A stretch of 64,000 bases of DNA from Dokdonella sp041395345. GTDB taxonomy: Bacteria > Pseudomonadota > Gammaproteobacteria > Xanthomonadales > Rhodanobacteraceae. How positions within the stretch are numbered: the stretch's first letter is position 1; each line of letters starts with the position of its first letter. The position numbers and the translations under genes were made by a program. The notes under the pieces were generated by a model. That model had not been told where the DNA came from. It searched no databases and worked only from the letters and a program-made list of their open reading frames with translations. The stretch spans positions 124,001 to 188,000 of the forward strand of contig NZ_JAWLAR010000002.1 in NCBI RefSeq assembly GCF_041395345.1. The letters are read 5' to 3'. Positions 26,780-35,694 of the stretch are shown here, piece by piece.

Positions 26780-27343
26780 TCAGTGACGGTTGGCGAGACG
26801 TTGCAACGCGGCTTCTGCCGAGCGACGTGCCCGGTCGAAGCGATCCGCGTTGTCGGGGGTGGAGGCTGGTGGCGTGCTGCGCAGCGCGTCGGGAATCAAC
26901 ACGAACAGGGCCTGCAGCAGGAAGAAGCTCCACAAGGCCAGAAATACGCTGTGCGTAGCGTGGATGACGACCACGCCGGCTGCGGCAGCGAACAGTCCAA
27001 GCACGGCGTCGGCGATCGCGCTGAAGATGCCGGCGTGGAAAGCCCAGCAGCGCAAGGCCCAGATCGCAGCTGCCTGGGCCAGCAGCCACGCGGTCAGCGG
27101 CGGATTGAATGCGAACAACGCAATGTTCAGTGCAATCCACAGACCGACTGCCAGCATTCTTCCGACCCGCGTATCGAATGCGCGCAGCTGCAGCACGGCA
27201 TAGATGATGCCGAGAATGGCAATGACCCAGCGCATGGCTGCAGCAGGACTCAGAATCCAGCTCAGCGCGCTCCAGGCGAGGCCGCCGGCAACGCTCAGTG
27301 TCAGCGCAACCCCGGCTTCACGCCAGAATCCCGGGCGAGTCAT
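26780..27343 (-). CDS. Integral membrane protein of the PspA/VWA operon
   Basis: This 187-residue protein has about five or six hydrophobic helices. The first (VALTLSVAGGLAWSALSWIL) starts near residue 11, and a charged C-terminal tail (RFDRARRSAEAALQRLANRH) lies in the cytoplasm or periplasm. Its ATG overlaps the stop of the PspA-like gene by four bases and its stop lies 11 bases before the VWA start. The three are therefore one transcription unit. No family is recognised; its place suggests a membrane partner of the PspA-like protein. Confidence 0.7.
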   Translation of the reverse strand: MTRPGFWREAGVALTLSVAGGLAWSALSWILSPAAAMRWVIAILGIIYAVLQLRAFDTRVGRMLAVGLWIALNIALFAFNPPLTAWLLAQAAAIWALRCWAFHAGIFSAIADAVLGLFAAAAGVVVIHATHSVFLALWSFFLLQALFVLIPDALRSTPPASTPDNADRFDRARRSAEAALQRLANRH

Positions 27344-27879
27344 GACGCCCTCCTCTGTTGCTGCTCCCGCAACAGGGCGAGATCGACGTCCGACTCGGCG
27401 ATATTCAGGTCGGGCTGACCCCAGACGCTCGCGTCACGCGGCGCACAAGACGAATCGACATCGAATGCGGCGGCCTTCTGACGCATCGATTCCAGACTCT
27501 GGCGCTGCTCGTCCAGACTGCGGCCACGCTCGCTGCGCTCGGCCTGAAGCCGCCCGAGTCGCTGACCCAGATGAGCAAGCAGGCGTTCGCCTTCGAGACG
27601 CCGGCGCAGCAGCATGCGGATGAGCTTTTCATTGCCCGCTTCGAAGCACAGATCCAGTTCGCCGGAGATTCCCGCAATCAGCGACTCGAGCTCTGCCGCG
27701 CGGACATGAGCGTGCTGATAGTCGAGTTCCAGGGCTTTCAGCGCCTGCGCGTTGCGCTCGACTTCGCTCTCCATTTCACGAACGGCCTGACGCAGCAGGA
27801 TGTCGGGCTCTTCCAGTCGATCCAGCACGGCATGCGCATCGGCACGGAACAAGCGGGTCAATCGGGATATCAGGGCCAT
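27340..27879 (-). CDS. PspA/IM30-family protein
   Basis: This 179-residue, almost fully helical protein shows the PspA/Vipp1 N-terminal pattern MALISRLTRLFRADAHAVLD and LEEPDILLRQAVREMESEVE. Long coiled coils follow (LESLIAGISGELDLCFEAGN, LLRRRLEGERLLAHLGQRLG). PspA-type proteins assemble on the inner face of a stressed inner membrane and protect proton-motive force. I start at 27879, the family N-terminus, not at 27957. It leads a four-gene minus-strand unit and faces a two-component system across a 337-base gap. Confidence 0.83.
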   Translation of the reverse strand: MALISRLTRLFRADAHAVLDRLEEPDILLRQAVREMESEVERNAQALKALELDYQHAHVRAAELESLIAGISGELDLCFEAGNEKLIRMLLRRRLEGERLLAHLGQRLGRLQAERSERGRSLDEQRQSLESMRQKAAAFDVDSSCAPRDASVWGQPDLNIAESDVDLALLREQQQRRAS

Positions 27880-28033
27880 GGTCGGACTCCGTTGTGGACT
27901 GCGATCCAGTCTCCGGAATCCGCTGAACCGGGTGTAGGCCCGGCTCGGTAAATTCATTGCGGCGATGTTTACAAAGGATTTACAAGCACCCGGTCATGCG
28001 AATTGATAGGCTTCCGATCGTGGTGGGTCCAGC

Positions 28034-28090
28034 TTGTCCTGAGCTTGCCGAAGGAAACCGGACTCCGTTCGTGGCGAGCTTGTCGAACCA
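28034..28090. repeat. Two further copies of the GAGCTTGTCGAA-type repeat
   Basis: 28034-28054 (TTGTCCTGAGCTTGCCGAAG) and 28065-28090 (starting CCGTTCGTGGCGAGCTTG) repeat the motif seen at 24505-24673. They lie in the 337-base gap between the divergent PspA-like and response-regulator genes (27880-28216), which holds no gene. The promoters of both units must be here, but I could not assign -35/-10 boxes with confidence. Confidence 0.55.
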
Positions 28091-28216
28091 TGAGGGGAGG
28101 TTGGCGATTGGACCTGGCAGCCTGGATTTGCCCTTGGGCAGGCTCCGAGTCGAACGGCGCAGACTTGGCGCCGACCCGCCTGTTTCGTCATCCCATTCGA
28201 ATGGAGAGCTGCTCCC

Positions 28217-28921
28217 TTGCAACGCAAGCAACGCCTGCTCATCGTCGAGGACGAGGTCGCCATCCGCACCGGCCTGGTCGATGTGTTCGTCTATCACGGC
28301 TTCGACGTCGAGTTCGCCGAGGACGGCATCAGCGGCCTGGACATGGCTCGCAGCGGTCGTTTCGACCTGATCCTGCTCGATGTCATGCTGCCCGGACGCA
28401 ACGGCTTCGAAGTGTGCGAATCGATCCGGCAGGTCGATCGCGAACAGGCGATCATCATGCTGACGGCAAGATCAGCCGACGACGATGTCATCCATGGCCT
28501 CGCGCTAGGCGCTGACGACTATGTGGCCAAGCCGTTCTCGGTTGCCCAACTGGTTCTGCGCGTACAGGCTGTGCTGCGCCGGACCCGGACTTCGGCATCC
28601 GAAGAAAGAACGATCCGGCTCGGCAAGGACATCGAGATCGACGCACTGAATCTGTGCGCAACCGTCAAGGACGCGCCGGTGCGATTCACACGCCGCGAAA
28701 TCGAGGTGCTGCAATACCTGCACGACCACTCCGATCGCCCGGTACCGCGTGAGGAACTCCTGAACAAGGTATGGGGCTACGCCCGGCACATGGATATCGA
28801 GACACGCACCGTCGATATCCATGTCGCGAAATTGCGCCGCAAGATCGAAGAGGACGCGAGCCAGCCGCAGCACCTGGTCACCATTCGCGGTGGTGGCTAT
28901 CGCCTGATGAGTGGGCACTGA
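28217..28921 (+). CDS. OmpR-family response regulator
   Basis: This 234-residue protein has a receiver domain with the acidic pair Glu11-Asp12, phosphorylation Asp55 in LILLDVMLPGRN and the switch lysine in DDYVAKPFS (about 105). A winged-helix DNA-binding domain follows (VRFTRREIEVLQYL, ETRTVDIHVAKLRRKIEE, VTIRGGGYRLM). Translation seems to begin at TTG (28217) with GAGAG about 9 bases before; no in-frame ATG fits. Its stop lies one base before the histidine kinase ATG. It is divergent from the PspA-like/VWA unit, which is its most likely target. Confidence 0.9.
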   Translation: MQRKQRLLIVEDEVAIRTGLVDVFVYHGFDVEFAEDGISGLDMARSGRFDLILLDVMLPGRNGFEVCESIRQVDREQAIIMLTARSADDDVIHGLALGADDYVAKPFSVAQLVLRVQAVLRRTRTSASEERTIRLGKDIEIDALNLCATVKDAPVRFTRREIEVLQYLHDHSDRPVPREELLNKVWGYARHMDIETRTVDIHVAKLRRKIEEDASQPQHLVTIRGGGYRLMSGH

Positions 28922-28922
28922 A

Positions 28923-31103
28923 ATGCGTCGCTGGCAGCCCCGATTGCTCAGTCGCCGACGCCTGGCCGTCTTCCTTGCCCTGCTCTTTGCGGGCCTGATG
29001 ATTCCGACCGTGATCCTGCTGTTGCAGACGCAAAGACAGATCCGCTTCGAGGCCTTCCACCAGTACCGGACACTGGCCGAAGAACTCGGCCTGCGCATCA
29101 ACTCCAACCTGCAGAACATGCTGGGAACCGAAGAAGATCGCAGCTACGCCGACTATCAGTTCGCCGCTTTGGCCAGCAATCCTGCCAACGCCAAACTGCT
29201 GCAGCGCTCTCCCCTTTCCGATGTACCACCGCGTTCGGAGCTTCCCGGGTTGATCGGCTACTTCCAGGTGGACGCCGATGGCGCATTCAGTACGCCCGCC
29301 CTGCCCGATGATCTCCAGGATCCTGTTGCATGGGGTCTGGACAGCGAACAGCTGCGGACCCGTGTGAGCCTGCGCAACCGGCTGCTGGACGTGTTGCGCC
29401 AGAACAGCCTGCTTGAACGCGGCCTCGCCACGCACGACGCAAAACCTGACCGGGCCGGCGAACCTGCATCGGATACCGGCAGCAAGGCTCGCAAGGATGA
29501 AGTGACCGCAGCGTCTTCGGATACTGATCGCCAGATCGACGGCAGCAGGGAAAGCGACACTCTGGCAGAGAAGGAACGCGGGATGGCCGAATCCGCCGAG
29601 GCCGATGTCGGCGTGCGATCGCAGATCGCCGAAAAGGCCACTCCGAATGCCTCGCAAAACGCCATCCTGGAACTTGGCAAGGTCCAGTCGACCGGATCGC
29701 GCATCGAGGTCGACAAGATTGGCCAGGTGCAGGACCTTCGTCTTGAACGCAATTTCCAGAAGGGCGAACAGAAGGCAAACGACAGCGCCTCGGCACCGGC
29801 CTACGAACAGCGCCTCAGGGACAATGTGCAGGTGCGTGCCAAGCGCAAGGAGCAGTCTGTCGCGCCCGAATCATTGAATGTCGACGACGCCGTGGCTGCA
29901 AGCCTCGAACCTGCACGCGTGCGCATGTTCGAAAGCGAGCTCGATCCCTTCGAGTTCAGCCTGCTCGAAGGGGGCTATGGCGTGCTCTACCGGAAGGTCT
30001 GGCGCGACGGGCAGCGCACGATACAGGGCGCGATCATTGACCAGGACGCCTTCATCGCCCAGGCACTTGTGCGCCCCTTCGAAGAGAGCGCACTGGCACA
30101 GATGAGCGACATGGTCGTGGCCTATCGCAATGACGTGCTCAGCGTGCGACGTGCAGATGGCGGTGGCTACATGCTCAGTCGCGCTGCCGAAGTACAAGGC
30201 GAGCTGCTGCACCAGACGAGCCTGTCGGCACCGCTCGGAGACTTCCAGTTGCTCTGGAACGTGCGCTCGCTGCCTGCGGGTCCGGGTGGGCGCATCATCA
30301 CCTGGGCCGGGGTCCTGCTGACCAGCGTGCTCGTTCTCGGCTTTCTTGCTCTCTATCGACTCGGCTTGCGCCAGATCCAGCTGGCCCGCCAGCAACAGGA
30401 TTTCGTTTCCGCCGTCAGCCACGAGTTGAAGACGCCCCTGACCTCGATCCGCATGTATGCCGAGATGTTGCGCGAAGGCTGGCCTGACGAAGCCAGGAAG
30501 CGCGAGTACTACGCGTTCATCCACGACGAGAGCGAACGCCTGTCGCGGCTGATCGGCAACGTGCTGCAACTGGCCCGGCTCGAACGCAGTGAACTGCAAC
30601 TCGATCTCGGTCTGGTCCGCGTGTCCGAATTGGCCGATCTGCTGCGCTCCAGACTTGACAGTCAGATCGTGCGCGCGGGTTTTACCTGCAAGCACGACAT
30701 CGCCGCCGAGGCCGCGGAACATTCCGTTCTGGTGGATACCGATGCAGTCGTGCAGATCATGATCAACCTGGTCGACAACGCATTGAAGTTTTCGGCTCGA
30801 GCCGATCGGCGCGAAATCGACATCAGGGTGAGCCGGCAAGGCAGTGGCCAGATCGCATTCTCGGTTCGCGACTACGGCCCCGGTGTCGAGTCTTCACAAC
30901 TGCGCAAGATTTTCACGCTGTTCTACCGCAGCGGTGACGAGATGCGACGCGAGGCTCCGGGAACCGGGATAGGACTGGCGCTGGTGCGCCAGCTTGCGCG
31001 CGCCATGCACGGCGAGGCCGATGTTCGCCAGTGCGAACCCGGCGCGGAATTCGTGCTGCTGCTTCCGATTGCGAACGATTCCGGGTCAGCGGCACGGCAT
31101 TGA
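28923..31103 (+). CDS. Sensor histidine kinase with long periplasmic insert
   Basis: This protein of about 726 residues has a first membrane helix at about 14-35 and a periplasmic region of about 420 residues. The middle of that region (about 165-325) is a hydrophilic, probably disordered stretch rich in Glu, Lys, Ser and Ala. A second helix lies at about 457-479. Then come HisKA (FVSAVSHELKTPLTSIRMYA, His about 500) and HATPase motifs (NLVDNALKFS, VRDYGPGV, APGTGIGLALV). It is the partner of the upstream regulator (one-base gap). I prefer the ATG at 28923; a GTG at 28911 would add four residues. The signal sensed is unknown. Confidence 0.9.
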   Translation: MRRWQPRLLSRRRLAVFLALLFAGLMIPTVILLLQTQRQIRFEAFHQYRTLAEELGLRINSNLQNMLGTEEDRSYADYQFAALASNPANAKLLQRSPLSDVPPRSELPGLIGYFQVDADGAFSTPALPDDLQDPVAWGLDSEQLRTRVSLRNRLLDVLRQNSLLERGLATHDAKPDRAGEPASDTGSKARKDEVTAASSDTDRQIDGSRESDTLAEKERGMAESAEADVGVRSQIAEKATPNASQNAILELGKVQSTGSRIEVDKIGQVQDLRLERNFQKGEQKANDSASAPAYEQRLRDNVQVRAKRKEQSVAPESLNVDDAVAASLEPARVRMFESELDPFEFSLLEGGYGVLYRKVWRDGQRTIQGAIIDQDAFIAQALVRPFEESALAQMSDMVVAYRNDVLSVRRADGGGYMLSRAAEVQGELLHQTSLSAPLGDFQLLWNVRSLPAGPGGRIITWAGVLLTSVLVLGFLALYRLGLRQIQLARQQQDFVSAVSHELKTPLTSIRMYAEMLREGWPDEARKREYYAFIHDESERLSRLIGNVLQLARLERSELQLDLGLVRVSELADLLRSRLDSQIVRAGFTCKHDIAAEAAEHSVLVDTDAVVQIMINLVDNALKFSARADRREIDIRVSRQGSGQIAFSVRDYGPGVESSQLRKIFTLFYRSGDEMRREAPGTGIGLALVRQLARAMHGEADVRQCEPGAEFVLLLPIANDSGSAARH

Positions 31104-31214
31104 GCCGGGGAAACGCTGCATGCCTCATTTCTGGTCATTCCAGCGGTGTGCAACAGTCGAACGGCTGGTCATCCGGTCATGCCCTTGATCCACAAAGGAC
31201 GGAACAAGAACTGG

Positions 31215-31234
31215 ATCCCAGCCTTCGCTGGGAT
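31215..31234. repeat. Short intergenic hairpin ATCCCAGC/GCTGGGAT
   Basis: An 8-bp perfect stem with a CTTC loop lies in the gap between the kinase and gyrA. Its flanks (GAACTGGATCCCAGCC) recur in reverse orientation near 49351-49371, so it belongs to a dispersed repeat family rather than being a unique regulator. Confidence 0.5.
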
Positions 31235-31281
31235 GACGAGCAGAGACTTATCCAGCATTGACCTGGATCGTCGAAGGAATG

Positions 31282-31307
31282 AGGCCTGATTGGCAGTTGT
31301 CAGGCCT
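31282..31307. terminator. Probable terminator between convergent kinase and gyrA genes
   Basis: AGGCCTGA (31282-31289) pairs with TCAGGCCT (31300-31307) across a 10-base loop. It lies three bases beyond the gyrA stop. On the plus strand it is followed by TCTTATT. It could stop transcription from both sides, although neither T-run is strong. Confidence 0.5.
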
Positions 31308-31309
31308 TC

Positions 31310-33937
31310 TTATTCGGCTGTCGGAGGCGTATCCCCACCTGTGGTATCCGCGGCGGGTGCAGCCGATTCACCGGTCGCATTCTCGAGTCCTTCCTCGTCG
31401 CCCTCTTCGTCCCCGATCGCGTCGAGGCGAACAAGTCCGACCAGCGATTCGTCGTCGGGCAGGCGGATCAGGGTGACACCCTGGGTATTGCGCCCGACCC
31501 TGGCCACTTCGGCGGCGCGCGTGCGCACCAGGGTACCCTGGTTCGAGATCAGCATCAGCTCGTGTTCGTCGGTGATCTGCACCGCACCCACCAGCTCACC
31601 GTTGCGCTCGGAGCACTTGATGCCGATCACACCCTGATTGCCACGACCCTTGCGCGGATACTCGGCGAGTTCGGTGCGCTTGCCATAGCCGCGTTCGGTG
31701 GCGGTGAGAATTTCGCCATCGCCCTCGCGCACGATCAGGCTGACCACGCGCTCGCCTTCGGCGAGGCGAATGCCACGCACGCCCGTTGCCGTGCGACCGG
31801 TCGAACGAACCGTGTTTTCGTCGAAGCGAACCGTCTTGCCGTTCGAGGCAAACAGCATGATGTCACTCTCGCCATCGGTGATCTTGACGTCGACCAGGGC
31901 ATCGCCTTCGGCCAGGCCGATCGCAATCTTGCCCTTCTGCAGCTGATAGGAGTACTCGGTCAGCGGGGTCTTCTTGACCGTACCGCTCTCGGTCGCGAAA
32001 AACACGAACTTGTCTTCGGAGTATTCGTGCACTGGCAGGATCGCCTGCACTCTCTCGCCATCCTGCAATGGCAGCAGGTTGACGATAGGCTTGCCGCGCG
32101 CATTCGGACCGGCCTCCGGAATCTGGTAGACCTTGAGCCAGTAGACCCGGCCGGCGCTGGTGAAGGTCAGCAAGGTGTCGTGAGTATTGGCGATCCAAAG
32201 GCGCTCGACGAAATCCTCGTCCTTCAACGCCGAAGCGGAACGACCCTTGCCACCGCGTCGCTGCGCACGATAGATGCTGGCCGGCTGGCGCTTGGCGTAG
32301 CCGGTGTGCGAAAGCGTGACGACCACATCTTCCGGCTCGATCAGGTCGAGCATGTCGAGCTCGTCGAGATTGGCCTGAATCACGGTGCGTCGCGCGTCGC
32401 CGAACTCTTCCTTCAGCGATACGAGCTCTTCGCGGATGACGGCTAGCAGGCGCGCAGGATCCTCGAGGATCTCGAGCAGGCCGGCGATGGTCTGCAGCAG
32501 CTCCTTGTACTCGTCGGTCAGCTTTTCCTGTTCGAGACCGGTCAGTCGGCTCAGACGCATCTCGAGAATCTGCTGAGCCTGCACTTCCGAAAGCTGGTAG
32601 CCGGCGTCGGTCAGGCCGACGCCGGGATCGAGCTTTTCCGGCTTCGACAAGTCGGCGCCAGAGGCCGACAGCAGCGCGCGCACGAGCCCCGGTTCCCAGC
32701 GGCGTGCCAGCATGCGCTGCCTGGCTTCATCGCTTGATGCCGAGGTCTTGATCAACTCGATCATCTCGTCGATGTTGGCCAGGGCAACCGTCAGACCTTC
32801 GAGGATGTGGGCGCGATCACGCGCCTTGCGCAAATCGAAGATCGTGCGCCGCGTGACCACTTCGCGACGATGGCGGATGAACGCCTCGAGAATTTCCTGC
32901 AGGCCGAGCGTGCGCGGGCGGCCATCGACCAGGGCCACCATGTTGATGCCGAAGGTGACCTGCAACTGGGTCTGCTGATAGAGATTGTTGAGCAGGACAT
33001 CGCCCATCGCATCCTTGCGCACTTCGATGACCACGCGCATGCCGTCCTTGTCGGACTCGTCGCGCAGCTCGGAGATGCCCTCGATCTTCTTTTCCTTGAC
33101 CAGCTCGGCGATCTTTTCGATCAGACGCGCCTTGTTCACCTGGAACGGCAGTTCGCTGATGATGATCGTCTCGCGACCATTGGCCTCGACTTCGACCTCG
33201 GCCCTTGCCCGCACCAGGATGCGTCCGCGTCCCGTGCGATAGGCCTCGACGATGCCTGCCGAGCCATTGATGATGCCGGCAGTCGGGAAATCCGGACCCG
33301 GAACGATCTGCATCAGGTCCTCGAAACCGAGATCCGGATTGTCGATCAGGGCGATGCAGGCGCCGAGCACTTCACTGAGGTTGTGTGGCGGCACGTTGGT
33401 CGCCATGCCGACGGCGATACCGGCCGAGCCGTTGACCAGCAGGTTCGGGATACGGGCCGGCAGGACCGTGGGCTCGAGTTCCTTCTCGTCGTAGTTGGGC
33501 TGGAAGTCGACGGTTTCCTTGTCGATATCGGCCAGCAGTTCGGAACTGAGCCGGTGCAGGCGGCACTCGGTGTATCGCATTGCCGCGGCGTTGTCGCCGT
33601 CGACCGAGCCGAAGTTGCCCTGGCCATCAATGAGCATGTAGCGCATCGAGAAGTTCTGGGCCATGCGCACGAGTGCATCGTAGATCGAGGAGTCGCCGTG
33701 CGGATGGTATTTACCCATGACGTCACCGATGACGCGGGCGCACTTCACATAGGGTCGGTTCCAGACCGTGCTCGACTCCTGCATGGCATACAGAATGCGT
33801 CTGTGAACCGGCTTCAGACCGTCGCGGACATCGGGCAAGGCGCGACCGACAATGACGCTCATTGCGTAGTCCAGGTAGCTCTGCCGGACTTCGTCTTCGA
33901 TATTGACGCGAATGACTTCTTTGGCGAACTCAGCCAT
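31310..33937 (-). CDS. gyrA: DNA gyrase subunit A
   Basis: This 875-residue protein is the breakage-reunion subunit of gyrase. It starts MAEFAKEVIRVNIEDEVRQS. The quinolone region HPHGDSSIYDALVRMAQ has Ser83 and Asp87, the catalytic tyrosine is Tyr122 in AAAMRYTECRL, and the GyrA-box QRRGGKG needed for DNA wrapping is present. Numbering agrees with E. coli over this part. The C-terminus carries an acidic, low-complexity tail of about 35 residues (GDEEGDEEGLENATGESAA). It follows gtrA on the same strand after 241 bases. Confidence 0.97.
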   Translation of the reverse strand: MAEFAKEVIRVNIEDEVRQSYLDYAMSVIVGRALPDVRDGLKPVHRRILYAMQESSTVWNRPYVKCARVIGDVMGKYHPHGDSSIYDALVRMAQNFSMRYMLIDGQGNFGSVDGDNAAAMRYTECRLHRLSSELLADIDKETVDFQPNYDEKELEPTVLPARIPNLLVNGSAGIAVGMATNVPPHNLSEVLGACIALIDNPDLGFEDLMQIVPGPDFPTAGIINGSAGIVEAYRTGRGRILVRARAEVEVEANGRETIIISELPFQVNKARLIEKIAELVKEKKIEGISELRDESDKDGMRVVIEVRKDAMGDVLLNNLYQQTQLQVTFGINMVALVDGRPRTLGLQEILEAFIRHRREVVTRRTIFDLRKARDRAHILEGLTVALANIDEMIELIKTSASSDEARQRMLARRWEPGLVRALLSASGADLSKPEKLDPGVGLTDAGYQLSEVQAQQILEMRLSRLTGLEQEKLTDEYKELLQTIAGLLEILEDPARLLAVIREELVSLKEEFGDARRTVIQANLDELDMLDLIEPEDVVVTLSHTGYAKRQPASIYRAQRRGGKGRSASALKDEDFVERLWIANTHDTLLTFTSAGRVYWLKVYQIPEAGPNARGKPIVNLLPLQDGERVQAILPVHEYSEDKFVFFATESGTVKKTPLTEYSYQLQKGKIAIGLAEGDALVDVKITDGESDIMLFASNGKTVRFDENTVRSTGRTATGVRGIRLAEGERVVSLIVREGDGEILTATERGYGKRTELAEYPRKGRGNQGVIGIKCSERNGELVGAVQITDEHELMLISNQGTLVRTRAAEVARVGRNTQGVTLIRLPDDESLVGLVRLDAIGDEEGDEEGLENATGESAAPAADTTGGDTPPTAE

Positions 33938-34024
33938 TGAGTATTTTTTCCATTAAAATCAGGATGTTACGAAACGCCATCAGCACGCGGGAAAACCCCG
34001 GAATCGGCGTGGCGAAAACGCGAA

Positions 34025-34033
34025 ATATTACCA
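34025..34033 (-). promoter_or_regulatory. Candidate extended -10 for gyrA
   Basis: Read on the minus strand this is TGGTAATAT, an extended -10 box (TG-n-TAATAT), about 88 bases before the gyrA ATG. A clear -35 is not visible, as is common for extended -10 promoters. It is in the 241-base AT-richer gap before gyrA. This is my reading of one motif only. Confidence 0.3.
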
Positions 34034-34178
34034 TGAAATGGCACCCTTCCGCTTGCTTTTGCAGGGGTATCCGGGGGCTGGGGGCCGGCCGGATGGCCGG
34101 CATGCCCCGGCGCAGCCGCTGCCGGCAACGGAGGCTCTGTGCCAATGCCCGGAATCGGGCCGGAAATCGACGCCCCGG

Positions 34179-34571
34179 TCAGCCTTTGCGGTGCCTGAAA
34201 ATCCAGAGCCGCGAGGCCGAGAAATTGACCACGAATCCGCCCAGGGAACCGACTGCAACGGCCAGCGCCGGCAGTCGCTGGGCCAGAGTGGTGTGATAGA
34301 CCAGGGTCGAATAGATCGTGAAGTTGACCGCGAAGCCGCCGCTCATGGCGAACAGGTAGCGCGACCACTCGCCAAGGTGGCCGTAGTGCCTGACGCCCTT
34401 GAACGTGAAACGCCGATTGAAGAGCCAGGTGCCGGTCGCTGCGCAAAGAAACGACAGCAGGCGCGACAGGTAGGGATTTGCGTCAAAACTGGAGACCAGG
34501 AACTGGACAATGCCGGCATCGATCAGAAAGCCGAAGAACCCGCCGATGCAAAACAAGGCTACCTGCCGCAC
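34179..34571 (-). CDS. GtrA-family membrane protein
   Basis: This 130-residue protein has four membrane helices and the GtrA pattern: FCIGGFFGFLIDAGIVQFLV at the start, NRRFTFKGVRHYG between helices two and three, and VVNFSASRLWIFRHRKG at the end. GtrA proteins are thought to flip lipid-linked sugars or to assist cell-surface glycan assembly. No glycosyltransferase gene is adjacent here. It lies between mtnA (60 bases upstream) and gyrA on the same strand. Confidence 0.88.
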   Translation of the reverse strand: MRQVALFCIGGFFGFLIDAGIVQFLVSSFDANPYLSRLLSFLCAATGTWLFNRRFTFKGVRHYGHLGEWSRYLFAMSGGFAVNFTIYSTLVYHTTLAQRLPALAVAVGSLGGFVVNFSASRLWIFRHRKG

Positions 34572-34631
34572 AGGTCCACTCCCGCCCCCCTTGCCTGCAG
34601 GGTGCGGCGCGCACGATCTCTGGCGTCGACC

Positions 34632-35648
34632 TCAGGCGAACAGGGCTTGCATGCGTTTGGCATCGGGTTTCTCGATCACCCCCCGTTCGGTGACGATGGC
34701 ATCGATCAGCGAGGCGGGGGTCACGTCGAACACGGGATTCCAGGCGAGCGCGGAATCAACCACCGTGCGCTGACCCGAGTGCGACAGCAATTCCTCCGGA
34801 TCGCGCATCTCGATCTCGATGTCGGCGCCACTGGCCGTCGACATGTCGACAGTCGAGCCGGGCGCGACAACCATGAATTTCACGCCATGGTGACGCGCGA
34901 CAATGGCAAGCTGATAGGTACCGATCTTGTTGGCCACGTCGCCATTCGCGGCGATCCGGTCCGCACCGACGATGACCCACTGCAGCGCTCCGGACTTCAT
35001 CAGATGAGCTGCCGCCGAATCGGACACCAGGGTCGCCGGAATCCCGTCACGCATCAGCTCCCACATGGTCAGACGCGCTCCCTGCAACCATGGCCGGGTC
35101 TCGCCGGCAAACACGCGTACGATCTTGCCCTTGCTGCATCCTGCGCGGATCACGCCCAGCGCCGTGCCGTAGCCCGCCGTCGCCAGCGAACCGGTATTGC
35201 AATGGGTCATCACGCCCGTGTTCTCGCCGAGCAAGGCGGCACCCAGCTCGCCCATGTGCCGGTTGGCCGCCAGATCCTCGTCCTGGATCTGCTGCGCCTC
35301 GCGCTCGAGCCCCTGCACGTCGGCGCCTTCGGCGATGCGTCGCCCCATGCGATCCAGCGCCCACATCAGGTTGACCGCAGTCGGCCGGGCGGCACGCAGC
35401 AGCGGCAACGCGGCATCCGCTTCCTCGCGACCCCGCTGTGCCGCCAGCACCACGCCCCAGGCCGCAGAAATACCGATCGCCGGCGCGCCCCGCACGACGA
35501 GATCGCGGATGGCCTGGGCCACGTCGGCGGCATTCATGCAATCGACATAGTCCTCGACGAAGGGCAGCTTGCGCTGATCCAGTAGCCGTAACCGGTCACC
35601 GCGCCAGAGCACGGCGCGGATGGAATCGTGTTGTTGGTTCGAGTTCAT
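34632..35648 (-). CDS. mtnA: S-methyl-5-thioribose-1-phosphate isomerase
   Basis: This 338-residue enzyme converts 5-methylthioribose-1-phosphate to 5-methylthioribulose-1-phosphate in methionine salvage. The eIF-2B-like signatures are clear: VVRGAPAIGISAAWGVVLAA, the catalytic Cys in THCNTGSLATAGYGTALGV and the catalytic Asp in VGADRIAANGDVANKIGTYQ. I start at the ATG at 35648; longer starts exist but overlap the 3' end of recD. No other methionine-salvage gene is in the window. Confidence 0.94.
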   Translation of the reverse strand: MNSNQQHDSIRAVLWRGDRLRLLDQRKLPFVEDYVDCMNAADVAQAIRDLVVRGAPAIGISAAWGVVLAAQRGREEADAALPLLRAARPTAVNLMWALDRMGRRIAEGADVQGLEREAQQIQDEDLAANRHMGELGAALLGENTGVMTHCNTGSLATAGYGTALGVIRAGCSKGKIVRVFAGETRPWLQGARLTMWELMRDGIPATLVSDSAAAHLMKSGALQWVIVGADRIAANGDVANKIGTYQLAIVARHHGVKFMVVAPGSTVDMSTASGADIEIEMRDPEELLSHSGQRTVVDSALAWNPVFDVTPASLIDAIVTERGVIEKPDAKRMQALFA

Positions 35649-35694
35649 GTCGAAAGGATACCGGAACATGGGCAGGACACGAACAGGACCGCCA

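Noticed and set aside
29871..30839. 322-codon minus-strand frame
   Set aside because: It is antisense to the histidine kinase, which has clear family motifs on the plus strand.
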